From Flavobacterium kingsejongi (GTDB lineage: Bacteria > Bacteroidota > Bacteroidia > Flavobacteriales > Flavobacteriaceae), in the NCBI RefSeq assembly GCF_003076475.1, contig NZ_CP020919.1:1364001-1428000 (forward strand): a stretch of 64,000 nt of DNA, given 5' to 3'. Positions 8,065-17,445 of this stretch are shown in pieces. Positions within the stretch are counted from its first letter, which is position 1. Each line of letters starts with the position of its first letter. Below the pieces are notes generated by a model, which saw only the letters and a list, made by a program, of their open reading frames with translations, did no database searches and was not told where the DNA came from. Both the position numbers and the translations under genes were made by a program.

Positions 8065-10038
8065 TTAGGGCATTTTGACCGATTTGAAAAGGTTGTCTAA
8101 GAATAAAGAATCAATCGTGGGAGTGGCTTCTTCCTTAATTCTGATATAGGATTTGGCCCTGCCCGTGACGATTACCGGCTGTGATTTGTAAATGGTATCG
8201 GCACTTTCCAAAATTCCCCTGCGCATCATCAGGTTGGTCAGGTAGTCCTGTTGCCTGTCGGCATAGCTTTTTAATTTTCCCTGGTCGTCAAAGCGCCACA
8301 TAAAAGCCTTAGGGCGTGGTACAATACTGGCAAGGAAAAGGCACTCGTTAAGGGTTAGTTGTGATGGGTGTTTCTGAAAATAAAACTGGGAAGCTTCTCC
8401 AATTCCATAGACATTCGGTCCCCATTCAATAATATTAAAATAGACTTCCAGCATTCTTTCTTTACTGGTAAGGCGGTTGTTTTCTAAGATATAAACCAAC
8501 AGGATTTCTTCCAGTTTTCGGGACAATGTTTTTTCACGGGTAAGAAATACATTTTTCACGAGCTGCATGCTGATTGTACTCGCACCGCGCGAGAACTTCT
8601 TGGTACGGATATTTTTTATGATGGACTGTTTGAACGCTTCATTGATAAAACCACGATGGGAGAAAAACGAAGGATCTTCGGTAGTCAGTACTGATTTGCG
8701 GAGGTAAGGGGAAATCGCTGACAATGGAGTATAATTGGGATTGCCGGAGCCTACTTCTATTGCGCGTTGCGGACGCCCATTTTCTATTGCCCTATAGGTG
8801 AAACTGCCATTCAGTTTAGATAAGTCGGCTTCGCCATATTTGGTGATTTTAAAATTCTCTTTGGTCAGGTTACTGTCAAAAACCAGCGCGTTAGGTTTAT
8901 TCTGATTGTAGAGGAATTGCAGGGTATACCCAAAGTTGCCTTCGGCTTCCATGCCTTCAAAATGGGTGAATAATCCTTTAGGAAGCGAGTTGATGAAATC
9001 CTGCGCCTTCATTTTCGGGATGGTAACCTTCATCTCGTAAATGGTATCTTTGCGGGTGCTGTATTCGAGGAATGGTTTCAGCTTGATCGCGTTAAGCTGT
9101 GCGGTAGAGGTACTGTCCAATGCTACGAAATCGGAACCAAAAAGGAAATGGTAATCAAATCGTGCTTTATGGATTTCGACGTCTTTGGTTGAAATTTTAG
9201 GGTGGTTGACCATCAGGTTGGTAATGGACGTAAAGCCATCGATGTGCAATTCATTGCCGTCCATATCAATATTGGACACATTCAGGCGAATGGAATCAAA
9301 ACCGGATACGATATTGAAACGCTCATCAATATATGGAACCCGTATTTTCCCCGTATCAATATTAAAAAATCGAAGATCGGCCTGTTTGTTACGTGGATCG
9401 GCAAAGCCCTTGATTTTCCAAAATTGGGTGAAGGTATTGGTGGTGACTTGTATCGAAGTTTCCAGCTGTTCATCAACCAAACGGAGTTTGTCCAGTTTCA
9501 TGCTTGCCTTTTTACCTTTGTTGTCCATACTGAGAGACAGGTTTTCGACGCTCATATCGGTAGGGACAAGGTTGAGGGCTTTTGTCAGGATCTTGTAGGC
9601 TGTTTCTGCATAGTTTATACGGTCGTTGTTTTTTTTCAACGGTTCTTTACTGTGCAGGAAAGCATCGTAATTACTCCCATGTTCATTTTTAACCAGTTGT
9701 ATGTATCCGTTTTTTAATTCGAGGCTACCCAGTTGTACATCGCCTTTAAGTAACTGCCAGAAATTAATACTCGTTCTTATATTCTGGATGCGAAACAGTG
9801 TATCGGCATCTTTAGGAACCAAGGTGATCTCCGTAAGTTCTACACTTGAAAATCCTACAAAAGAAGCTTGTCTAATAGATAGTTTGCTATCGTAATCCCG
9901 GGCAATTTTATTTTCAATCCGGGTAATGGCTTTCTGCAGGAGTGTGTTTCTAAAAGTAAATGCGACACTGATTGCAATCACAAAAAACAGACAGATCGCA
10001 AGGGCAATCCGTATAATTTTTTGTTTTCTGGTTTTCAT
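8065..10038 (-). CDS. AsmA-like protein fused to a GT51 peptidoglycan glycosyltransferase
   Basis: 657 residues. There is one N-terminal membrane helix (about residues 10-30). Then come about 380 residues of AsmA/DUF748-like sequence, starting with IENKIARDYDSKLSIRQASF and LGSLELKNGYIQL repeats. The last 230 residues are a GT51 transglycosylase domain: TTEDPSFFSHRGF (catalytic Glu), RGASTISMQLVKNVFL, RKLEEILLVYILE, EVYFNIIEWGPNVYGIGEA. It polymerises lipid II glycan strands in the periplasm and has no transpeptidase domain. Ordinary monofunctional transglycosylases are about 240 residues, so the long AsmA-like module is the odd part. It may reach towards the outer membrane (inference). Confidence 0.82.
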   Translation of the reverse strand: MKTRKQKIIRIALAICLFFVIAISVAFTFRNTLLQKAITRIENKIARDYDSKLSIRQASFVGFSSVELTEITLVPKDADTLFRIQNIRTSINFWQLLKGDVQLGSLELKNGYIQLVKNEHGSNYDAFLHSKEPLKKNNDRINYAETAYKILTKALNLVPTDMSVENLSLSMDNKGKKASMKLDKLRLVDEQLETSIQVTTNTFTQFWKIKGFADPRNKQADLRFFNIDTGKIRVPYIDERFNIVSGFDSIRLNVSNIDMDGNELHIDGFTSITNLMVNHPKISTKDVEIHKARFDYHFLFGSDFVALDSTSTAQLNAIKLKPFLEYSTRKDTIYEMKVTIPKMKAQDFINSLPKGLFTHFEGMEAEGNFGYTLQFLYNQNKPNALVFDSNLTKENFKITKYGEADLSKLNGSFTYRAIENGRPQRAIEVGSGNPNYTPLSAISPYLRKSVLTTEDPSFFSHRGFINEAFKQSIIKNIRTKKFSRGASTISMQLVKNVFLTREKTLSRKLEEILLVYILENNRLTSKERMLEVYFNIIEWGPNVYGIGEASQFYFQKHPSQLTLNECLFLASIVPRPKAFMWRFDDQGKLKSYADRQQDYLTNLMMRRGILESADTIYKSQPVIVTGRAKSYIRIKEEATPTIDSLFLDNLFKSVKMP

Positions 10039-10122
10039 AGTATTGTGGAGTTATTGAAGCGCAGGCTTAAATTAAGTAATATTTCGTAAAAATAGTTTTT
10101 TTGAATCACAAACAATTCATAA

Positions 10123-11487
10123 TTAACCAAACAGATCGCTGACCACATCTTCAATTTTTGAAACAAGCCGTATTTTTATGCCGGTGTTCTTAAGGGTGAT
10201 TTTATTATATCCTGAAACGAATATAGTAGAAAAACCTAATTTTTCCGCTTCCTGTATGCGTTGGTCTACTCTGTTCACAGGTCGGATTTCACCCGATAGT
10301 CCTACTTCTCCTGCAAAGCAAAACTCTTTGCTTACAGGAATGTCTTCGTTTGACGACAATATAGCGGCAACTACAGCGAGATCGATAGCAGGATCATCAA
10401 CGGATATTCCTCCAGTGATATTGAGGAAAACATCTTTGGCACCCAATCGGAAACCGGCTCTTTTTTCCAGCACGGCCAATATCATATTAAGGCGTTTGGC
10501 ATTATAACCGGTAGTGCTTCGTTGTGGTGTGCCATATACAGCAGTGCTTACCAGAGCCTGAATTTCGATCATCAGCGGACGCATGCCTTCCATAGTGGTG
10601 GCTATAGCGGTACCGGAAAGCTCTTCATTTTTATGGGAGATTAATATTTCAGAGGGATTGGAAACTTCACGAAGGCCGCTTCCCTGCATTTCATAGATGC
10701 CTAATTCTGATGTGGAACCAAAGCGGTTTTTGAGCGCTCTGAGTATTCTATAGATATGATTCCGGTCGCCTTCGAATTGCAATACCGTATCAACCATGTG
10801 TTCCAGTATTTTGGGACCGGCAATAGTCCCGTCTTTGGTAATGTGGCCAATTAGAATAACCGGAACATTGGTTTCTTTCGCAAATTTGATCAGCTCAGCA
10901 GTAGTTTCCCGGATTTGGGAGATACTTCCTGGTGAAGATTCAATATAATCGGTATGCAGTGTTTGGATGGAGTCAATAATGACAATTTCCGGCGCTATGG
11001 CTTCAATTTGTTTGAAGATATTCTGCGTTTTTGTTTCCGTCAGAATATAGCAGTTGTCGCTTAACGGATTAATTCGGTCGGCACGCATCTTGATCTGCTT
11101 CTGGCTTTCTTCTCCGGAAACGTAAAGCGTACGGTAGGGAAGCTTAAGTGAAATCTGAAGTAATAAAGTGCTTTTTCCTATTCCGGGTTCGCCACCTAAA
11201 AGGATAAGGGACCCCGGTACAAGGCCACCACCCAGTACCCGGTTCAGTTCCCCGTCACGAGTGTCCATACGGGTTTCTTCGGTACTGTCAATCTCATGGA
11301 TTTTTAAAGGCTTTACAGCTCTTTTTGTAGTGTGGTCTGTAGCGGTTTTCCAGTCTTTCTTATCTTCTTTCTGGATAATTTCTTCTGCAATAGTGTTCCA
11401 TTCTTTACAGGAATTGCATTGCCCTTGCCATTTTGCATATTGAGCGCCACAATTTTGGCAAAAAAAGGTCGTTTTTATTTTTGACAT
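10123..11487 (-). CDS. radA: DNA repair protein RadA
   Basis: 454 residues, normal length. There is an N-terminal C4 zinc finger (CQNCGAQYAKWQGQCNSC), a RecA-like core with Walker A GGEPGIGKST and Walker B VIIDSIQT, the RadA-specific KNRFG motif (ALKNRFGSTSELG), and a C-terminal Lon-protease-like domain without the catalytic pair. It is a DnaB-type helicase-like motor that promotes branch migration in homologous recombination. It starts 8 nt after the stop of the esterase-like gene, which implies cotranscription. Confidence 0.96.
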   Translation of the reverse strand: MSKIKTTFFCQNCGAQYAKWQGQCNSCKEWNTIAEEIIQKEDKKDWKTATDHTTKRAVKPLKIHEIDSTEETRMDTRDGELNRVLGGGLVPGSLILLGGEPGIGKSTLLLQISLKLPYRTLYVSGEESQKQIKMRADRINPLSDNCYILTETKTQNIFKQIEAIAPEIVIIDSIQTLHTDYIESSPGSISQIRETTAELIKFAKETNVPVILIGHITKDGTIAGPKILEHMVDTVLQFEGDRNHIYRILRALKNRFGSTSELGIYEMQGSGLREVSNPSEILISHKNEELSGTAIATTMEGMRPLMIEIQALVSTAVYGTPQRSTTGYNAKRLNMILAVLEKRAGFRLGAKDVFLNITGGISVDDPAIDLAVVAAILSSNEDIPVSKEFCFAGEVGLSGEIRPVNRVDQRIQEAEKLGFSTIFVSGYNKITLKNTGIKIRLVSKIEDVVSDLFG

Positions 11488-11495
11488 AATGGTGT

Positions 11496-12638
11496 TTACT
11501 TGTTCTTCAGCGCATCTGATTTTTCCAACATCATATCTTTGGTCAGGTCGCCAATTTCATTTTTACCAAATGCGCTTTGGTAGGAGCGGGCTGCTTTTTT
11601 GAAGTCGCCTGTATTCTCGTAATACATTCCCATCTGGTAATCGGCCAACATGGATTTAGGATAACTCTTTTTAGACAATGCAGCCAGTTTTTCAAATTCC
11701 GGATACGCTTTGTTTTTCAATATTGCGGCTTCAATAGCCTTGAAGTCATTCATACGAATCGGCATTTTGATTCCGAAGGACTTTTCGATAAAATCATATT
11801 TCTGTACCAGATAGTCACTGTAGTTCCCGGACATCGTTGCGATTTTTTCCTGATATTCTGAAGGAGATATGGGTTTATACGCAGAGAAAATATGGTACAG
11901 GGCATTCGGGATCGCATGAAGGACTAATGAATAATGCGTATTGTCTTTCAGGTCATCAAACTTATAGTTTAGTTCTTTTTTGTTGATCACTTTCGCTTTG
12001 TCATCCAGGGCATGAATCCTTTTTTGAAATTTTTTCACGTCACCATCAGCTGTAGCGTGATAGTAGTATAATGGTTCTTTGATTACGGAAAGCCTTTGTG
12101 GAATCCGGTCTTCCATATCGGTTGCCAAATCAGGACTCAACGAAATATAAGCATTAAAGACAGGTTGGTCTTTATACAGGAAGAAATTCAGGAATCCCGC
12201 AGTAGTATCATGACCTGCAATGATTTTAAAGGGAGCAATCCGGTATTTTTTTTGCAGGGAAGGCACAAGTTCAGAAGCGATGAATTCATAAAATTTAGCG
12301 CCTTTTTCGTAAGGAACTCCACTTTCTGGATCGTAGGCACTATCTTCAAAACGTTCCCCTTTTTTATTTTGATTGATTCCGACTACGATTACTTCCGGAA
12401 GGTCGTCCCAATAAGTCCCGTATATTAATGCGCCATTAAAAGGGTCAAAAAGGTATTCGCCATCCAAAATCAGCAGTAAAGGATATTTTTTATCGGTGTT
12501 CGTTGTGTAGGATGGTGGTAGTGCGATTGTAATGTCGCGTGTTTCCCCTAATTTTTCCGATTGTACCTGTTCGGTTGTTTTCTGGGAAAAGGCATTGATT
12601 GTAAGGCACAAAAGCAGCAGCAATGTAATTTTTTTCAT
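11496..12638 (-). CDS. secreted esterase-like alpha/beta hydrolase (nucleophile replaced)
   Basis: 380 residues. It has a signal peptide (MKKITLLLLLCLTINAFSQ). The fold is that of the esterase D/Fes family: KYPLLLILDGEYLFDPF, EVIVVGINQNKKGERFEDSAY, and an oxyanion/nucleophile region IIAGHDTTAGFLNFF. Where active members have GHSxGG, this protein reads GHDTTAG, so the usual serine is an aspartate. The last about 90 residues look like a TPR-type helical tail (YQMGMYYENTGDFKKAARSYQSAF). It may be a non-catalytic periplasmic binding protein, or use a different nucleophile. It probably forms an operon with radA downstream. Confidence 0.75.
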   Translation of the reverse strand: MKKITLLLLLCLTINAFSQKTTEQVQSEKLGETRDITIALPPSYTTNTDKKYPLLLILDGEYLFDPFNGALIYGTYWDDLPEVIVVGINQNKKGERFEDSAYDPESGVPYEKGAKFYEFIASELVPSLQKKYRIAPFKIIAGHDTTAGFLNFFLYKDQPVFNAYISLSPDLATDMEDRIPQRLSVIKEPLYYYHATADGDVKKFQKRIHALDDKAKVINKKELNYKFDDLKDNTHYSLVLHAIPNALYHIFSAYKPISPSEYQEKIATMSGNYSDYLVQKYDFIEKSFGIKMPIRMNDFKAIEAAILKNKAYPEFEKLAALSKKSYPKSMLADYQMGMYYENTGDFKKAARSYQSAFGKNEIGDLTKDMMLEKSDALKNK

Positions 12639-12691
12639 GTTGTATACAAGATTACTAAGTCAGATTAAAATCGAGTACCAATATACTGAAT

Positions 12692-13654
12692 TTATTTATT
12701 TTTGTTAAAGAGTGGGAGCAGCAAAAAGGAAAGGCAACCCAAAACCACCGTCATTAACATTTGTGAGGTCCAGACAATCCATCCAAAAGCGCTACCGGCT
12801 GTTTCTGCGACACTGTAGAATAATAGTATTTTGGACATTAATACAGGATATGTTCCAAATCCGCTGCTGGTGAGCGCTATAGCGATGCTACCGACAACAA
12901 AGGAGGTTATTACGGCTCCGATCCCAATATGGCTTATTTCGGGTAAGGCATAGATCGTGACATAAAACATTAAAATATAGGAAACCCAGATAATAATAGT
13001 ATGGAGCAAAAATCCCCATTTGTTTTTCATCTTAAAGATACTAAGCAATCCCTCTTTTAGCCCGGAAATCTTTTCCTTGATTAAAAGGACAATTTTGAGT
13101 TTGGAATAGTAATAAAATAGGAGTGCGATAATAAAAAGGATAAATCCAATAGCTAAAAGCCAGGCGATTTTCTGTTTCGGGATTTTGTCGATTACAAAAG
13201 CTTTAACGACCTCAAACTGAAAAATCAAAGCCGTACAGATGCATAATAATAATATAAAAGAGTCCACAATACGTTCGGCTACGATGGTTCCGAATCCTTT
13301 GTCAAAAGGTATGTTGTCGTATTTTTTCAAAATTACAGCACGGGTAACTTCGCCCGATCTTGGAATTGTCATGTTCATCAGGTAGCCAATGCTGACGGCC
13401 ATAAAATTATTATGGAAGGAATTGGGATAGCCCAAATGATTCAGGGAATATTTCCACCGGTATGCCCTTGAAATGTAGCTGATGAGCGACAGCAATAAGG
13501 ACAAGTAAATATAACTATAGTTGGCATTTTCAAAATGATGCTGGATTTTCTTGATCTGCTCCGGCGAAAATTGATTATAGGTGTATATAATTAAAAAAAC
13601 TCCCAACATAAGTGGGAGTAGTATAGAAAGCCATTTGGATAGCGTCTGTTTCAA
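12692..13654 (-). CDS. lysylphosphatidylglycerol synthetase TM-region / flippase-like membrane protein
   Basis: 320 residues with about eight hydrophobic helices and the family pattern YISRAYRWKYSLNHLGY, MNMTIPRSGEVTRAVIL, GTIVAERIVDSFILL, and TSSGFGTYPVLMSKILL (UPF0104/YbhN-like). Members are integral membrane proteins tied to lipid or glycan transport; the specific role here is unknown. The start lies 4 nt after the panD stop, so it is the third gene of a panC-panD operon. Confidence 0.82.
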   Translation of the reverse strand: MKQTLSKWLSILLPLMLGVFLIIYTYNQFSPEQIKKIQHHFENANYSYIYLSLLLSLISYISRAYRWKYSLNHLGYPNSFHNNFMAVSIGYLMNMTIPRSGEVTRAVILKKYDNIPFDKGFGTIVAERIVDSFILLLCICTALIFQFEVVKAFVIDKIPKQKIAWLLAIGFILFIIALLFYYYSKLKIVLLIKEKISGLKEGLLSIFKMKNKWGFLLHTIIIWVSYILMFYVTIYALPEISHIGIGAVITSFVVGSIAIALTSSGFGTYPVLMSKILLFYSVAETAGSAFGWIVWTSQMLMTVVLGCLSFLLLPLFNKNK

Positions 13655-13658
13655 GAAT

Positions 13659-14009
13659 TTAAGTCAGGGAATTGTCCTTTTCATTAGGAAAAACTAATGT
13701 AGGCTTGAATTTTTTTGCTTCTTCAAAATCCAAAATTCCATATGAAATAATGATGATGATATCCCCTTTTTGAACTTTTCTGGCAGCAGGGCCGTTCAGG
13801 GTAATGTCTCCACTGTTACGGTTTCCTTTTATCGCATAAGTTTCTAATCGTTCACCGTTATTAATGTTAACAATGGCTACTTTTTCTCCTTCGATAATAT
13901 TGGACGCTTCCATAAGCGCTTCGTCAATGGTAATACTTCCAATATAATTTAAATCAGCTCCAGTCACCGTCACGCGATGAATCTTGGATTTAACAACTTC
14001 AATTTGCAT
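13659..14009 (-). CDS. panD: aspartate 1-decarboxylase
   Basis: 116 residues. The self-cleaving Gly-Ser site lies in [12 protein letters not shown] (residues 24-25) and creates the pyruvoyl cofactor. Further family motifs are [26 protein letters not shown] and DIIIIISYG. It converts L-aspartate to beta-alanine for pantothenate and coenzyme A. It lies 13 nt downstream of panC. Confidence 0.95.
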   Translation of the reverse strand: MQIEVVKSKIHRVTVTGADLNYIGSITIDEALMEASNIIEGEKVAIVNINNGERLETYAIKGNRNSGDITLNGPAARKVQKGDIIIIISYGILDFEEAKKFKPTLVFPNEKDNSLT

Positions 14010-14022
14010 GGTACAAAGTTAA

Positions 14023-14871
14023 TTAATTTAATGAAATGGTATCAATCAATCTTACGTTGTTGATGAAAATCGCGATAAATGCTCTATATTTTTTATTTTC
14101 TTCTTTAAAAGTCGCCGGTAATAAAGTGGATTCGTTGGCTATTTCGAAATATTCAAGTTTAAAATTGGGTGCTTTTTCGAACGCAGTAATGACATACTGA
14201 ATCACCTCAGCTGGGGTGTGGGTCTTGAATTGTTCTCTGGCTTCGGTCATTATTTTAAAGATCAGGGCTGCTTCGGTACGGGCTTCCGGAGATAGCCGTT
14301 CGTTGCGGGAGCTCATAGCAAGGCCACTGGATTCTCTTAAAATCGGGCGTCCGATAACGTTAACAGGAAGGTGGTGTTTCTCGACCATTTTTTTTACAAT
14401 CTGCAATTGCTGGAAATCTTTTTCACCAAAATAGGCATTGGTAGGATTGATGATTTCGAATAACCGCTTTACAATGGTGCCCACTCCGTCAAAATGGCCG
14501 GGGCGATGAGCGCCTTCCATTTGATTCTCAAGGCCGTCATAGTCGAAATGCTCTGACACGGTATTTCCCTGGTAAATATCCTCTACTGAAGGGGCGAAAA
14601 TAATAACAGCATCACTTACCTGCTCTATTTTTGCAGTATCAACTTCCATAGTACGCGGGTACTTTTCAAGATCCTCGGCATTGTTGAACTGGGTCGGATT
14701 TACAAAAATACTGACAACGGTCAGGGTATTTTCAGTAAGTGATTTTGAAATCAGTGACAGGTGGCCTTCGTGTAAAGCACCCATAGTAGGAACGAAGCCA
14801 ATTGTTGTTTTAGCCTGGTTCACAGATTTTAAATGGTGTTTCAGATCTGCCTGATTATTGAAAATGAGCAT
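14023..14871 (-). CDS. panC: pantothenate synthetase
   Basis: 282 residues. Motifs: PTMGALHEGHLSLI (HIGH-like nucleotide-binding loop), SIFVNPTQFNNAEDL, EGAHRPGHFDGVGTIV, YFGEKDFQQL, and GLAMSSRN (KMSKS-like). It joins pantoate and beta-alanine using ATP. It is the first gene of the panC-panD-flippase-like operon and is divergent from the glycogen-synthase-like gene. Confidence 0.96.
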   Translation of the reverse strand: MLIFNNQADLKHHLKSVNQAKTTIGFVPTMGALHEGHLSLISKSLTENTLTVVSIFVNPTQFNNAEDLEKYPRTMEVDTAKIEQVSDAVIIFAPSVEDIYQGNTVSEHFDYDGLENQMEGAHRPGHFDGVGTIVKRLFEIINPTNAYFGEKDFQQLQIVKKMVEKHHLPVNVIGRPILRESSGLAMSSRNERLSPEARTEAALIFKIMTEAREQFKTHTPAEVIQYVITAFEKAPNFKLEYFEIANESTLLPATFKEENKKYRAFIAIFINNVRLIDTISLN

Positions 14872-14933
14872 ATGCTTATTATTAAAATTGGGTGCAAAAT
14901 TAAGGTTTTAGTTAATATCTGCATAAATTTTCG

Positions 14934-14941
14934 TAATTTTG
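14934..14941 (+). promoter_or_regulatory. -7 promoter motif upstream of the glycogen-synthase-like gene
   Basis: TAATTTTG (TAnnTTTG) lies 38 nt before the ATG at 14980 in the panC divergent gap. It may drive the whole 14980-19293 block (half glycogen synthase, DUF4270, glmS), which has only short intergenic gaps. Confidence 0.45.
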
Positions 14942-14979
14942 CGCATTATTTATTGCCAATAATAAAAGTTATTATAATT

Positions 14980-15789
14980 ATGGAGGATAAGAGGATATTG
15001 TACGTATCATCTGAAGTGGTGCCCTATCTGGCTGAGAATGAGGTTTCTTTGATGTCTTATGATGTGCCAAAAATGATCAATGATCAGGGAGGACAGATAA
15101 GAATATTTATGCCAAGATACGGAAATATTAATGAGAGAAGACATCAATTGCATGAAGTTATTCGTCTTTCAGGGATGAATCTTGTTATAAATGATCTGGA
15201 TATGCCGCTTATTATAAAAGTAGCCTCCATACCGAAAGAGCGGATACAGGTTTATTTTATAGACAATGATGAATACTTTAAAAGGAAAGCAACTTTCACT
15301 GATGAAGACGGAGTTTTATACCCGGACAATGATGAAAGAGCGATTTTCTTTGCAAAAGGAGTTGTAGAGACGGTGAAGAAACTGAACTGGGTTCCGGATA
15401 TAATACATGTTCATGGATGGATGGCAGCGATGTTGCCGATCTACATGAAACATTACTATAAGGACGATGCTCTTTTTTCAGATACTAAAATTGTAACATC
15501 AGTATATAATCAGTCTTTTGAAGGGACACTGGATATGGATATGATGAAAAAGGTAGCTTTTGATCAGATTCCGGATGATGCGATTGCATTTCTTGCGGAA
15601 CCTAATTATGAGAATATAATCAAGGCTTCGGTATTGCATTCGGATGCAGTAATCATAGCGTCAGACAACCTTTCGGCAAGTTTAACAAAATTTATAGAAT
15701 CATCGGAAAAACCTTTTTTACCTTTCGTCCCGAAAGATAAATTTGCAGAAGCGTATACTAACTTCTACAAAGATCAAGTTTTAAAGTAA
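14980..15789 (+). CDS. glycogen/starch synthase-like protein, N-terminal half only
   Basis: 269 residues from the ATG before EDKRILYVSSEVVPY, which is where GT5 glycogen synthases begin. Visible parts: SSEVVPYLAENEVSLMSYDVPK, RIFMPRYGNINERRH, and DIIHVHGWMAAMLPIYMK. Full glycogen synthases have a second Rossmann half with the catalytic EPCGL-type segment, and this protein stops before it. The typical Lys-Xaa-Gly-Gly ADP-glucose loop near the N-terminus is also altered (LAENEVSL). It is therefore probably not a glucosyltransferase. It lies directly before DUF4270 and glmS, an envelope-related context. The end looks natural, with no leftover downstream homology. Confidence 0.75.
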   Translation: MEDKRILYVSSEVVPYLAENEVSLMSYDVPKMINDQGGQIRIFMPRYGNINERRHQLHEVIRLSGMNLVINDLDMPLIIKVASIPKERIQVYFIDNDEYFKRKATFTDEDGVLYPDNDERAIFFAKGVVETVKKLNWVPDIIHVHGWMAAMLPIYMKHYYKDDALFSDTKIVTSVYNQSFEGTLDMDMMKKVAFDQIPDDAIAFLAEPNYENIIKASVLHSDAVIIASDNLSASLTKFIESSEKPFLPFVPKDKFAEAYTNFYKDQVLK

Positions 15790-15805
15790 AATTATAAAAT
15801 AAACT

Positions 15806-17437
15806 ATGCATACAGTTTCGTTAGCAAAAAAAGTATTATTGTTTTTTTTGGTTGTTCTTTTTGTTTCCTGTGATAAAGATTTTAATAGTATTGGTGCGGA
15901 TATAGTAGGTGATGATCATTTTGATTCTGACTTGTATGTTGCGCAAAATATTAGTGCTTATAGTAAAGCTACCTTTCCGGTGCAATCCAATAACCTTACT
16001 ACAAATCCTTTAGGGGTTTATGATAATCCTGTCTTTGGAAAAACCACCGCTAGTTTTGTAACACAGGTGCAGCTGAATAGTGTTGCACCCACATTTGCTG
16101 CGTCTGCAGTGATTACTAAAGTGGAATTGTTGGTTCCTTATTTTAGCACCTTAAAAAGTACTGAAGCAGATGGCTCCAGTATTTATGAATTGGATTCGCT
16201 TTATGGAACTTCTAAAATTAAACTGGAAGTTTTTGAATCCGGTTATTTCTTGAGAGATTTTGATCCTGCAGCGACAACGCAAACAACACAATTGTATTAT
16301 TCTGATATGAATAATACAATTGATGCGGCAAAAATAGGTGTGCGTCTTAATGATACGATTGCTCCTTATCAAAATGATGATTTTGTTTTCAGTGCTGCTG
16401 AAAATGTAGCTACGGCAACAGATGGTACTGTAACACGATCAAAACCAGGAATGAAACTGCAACTGAATAAAGCATATTTTACACAGAAAATAATCAATAG
16501 CGCTTCTGGAAATCTTTTAAATAATAGTGTGTTTAAGAATTATTTTCGTGGACTTTATTTTAAAGTAGGGCAGTCGGCAACTGAACCTAATGGTAATAGC
16601 TTGTCGATGCTGAATTTTGGTGATGGAAAAATTACAATAACCTATACAGAACTTACCCCATCTACTACAGATGATGAAAATGCGACAGTTGAGAAAACAG
16701 TTATTCTTGATTTGAAGGGTAATACGATAAGTTTGTTGGATAATGAATATAATTCAGCTTACCAAAATGCAATTACAAATCCTAATACTTCGCTTGGAGC
16801 AGATAGGTTGTATGTAAAAGGTGGTGCCGGATCAACAGCTTTTATCGATTTGTTCAATGGAGCAGATGATGATAACGATGGTGTTTCTAATGAGCTTGCA
16901 GACCTGCGAACAAGAGGTTGGTTAATTAACGAAGCCAATCTTGTTTTTTATATTGACAGGACGACCATGGATGCGCAAGCGGGAAATGCTACTGCGGCTA
17001 AAGTTTATGAACCCCGAAGAGTCTATCTTTTCGATGCTAAAAACAATAGGCCGTTGCTGGATTATTATTATGATAATTCTACAATTTCGACCGATGCAAA
17101 ATTGAATAAATATATTTTTGGCGGTATAATGGAAGTGACCTCTGATGGGAAAGGGGAAAAATATAAAATAAGAATTACAGAACATATTAAAGCGTTATTG
17201 AAGCTTGATTCTACGAATGTCAGACTGGGTCTTTCTGTAACAGAGAATATAAATACGATTACTAATGCTGCTTTGAAAACACCATTGTCTCTTCCGGGAG
17301 GAAGCAGTAATTTTAAATATGTGCCGGTTGGGTCTGTTATCAGTCCTTTGGGGACAGTGTTGTATGGTAATAATACCAGTCCTGCGGATGAGCCTAAAAA
17401 ACTCAAATTAGAAATTTATTATACTAAACCTAATTAA
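15806..17437 (+). CDS. DUF4270 outer-membrane lipoprotein
   Basis: 543 residues. The lipoprotein signal ends LVVLFVSC (lipobox VSC), followed by DKDFNSIGADIVGDD, the usual start of DUF4270 proteins. The body is beta-rich with Thr/Asn-rich stretches. The function of DUF4270 proteins is not established. It starts 16 nt after the half glycogen synthase and ends 8 nt before glmS, so the three are likely one transcription unit. Confidence 0.85.
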   Translation: MHTVSLAKKVLLFFLVVLFVSCDKDFNSIGADIVGDDHFDSDLYVAQNISAYSKATFPVQSNNLTTNPLGVYDNPVFGKTTASFVTQVQLNSVAPTFAASAVITKVELLVPYFSTLKSTEADGSSIYELDSLYGTSKIKLEVFESGYFLRDFDPAATTQTTQLYYSDMNNTIDAAKIGVRLNDTIAPYQNDDFVFSAAENVATATDGTVTRSKPGMKLQLNKAYFTQKIINSASGNLLNNSVFKNYFRGLYFKVGQSATEPNGNSLSMLNFGDGKITITYTELTPSTTDDENATVEKTVILDLKGNTISLLDNEYNSAYQNAITNPNTSLGADRLYVKGGAGSTAFIDLFNGADDDNDGVSNELADLRTRGWLINEANLVFYIDRTTMDAQAGNATAAKVYEPRRVYLFDAKNNRPLLDYYYDNSTISTDAKLNKYIFGGIMEVTSDGKGEKYKIRITEHIKALLKLDSTNVRLGLSVTENINTITNAALKTPLSLPGGSSNFKYVPVGSVISPLGTVLYGNNTSPADEPKKLKLEIYYTKPN

Positions 17438-17445
17438 TTAGATAT

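Noticed and set aside
9202..9717. 171-residue plus-strand open frame inside the transglycosylase gene
   Set aside because: No homology and it lies entirely within the well-supported AsmA/GT51 gene on the other strand.
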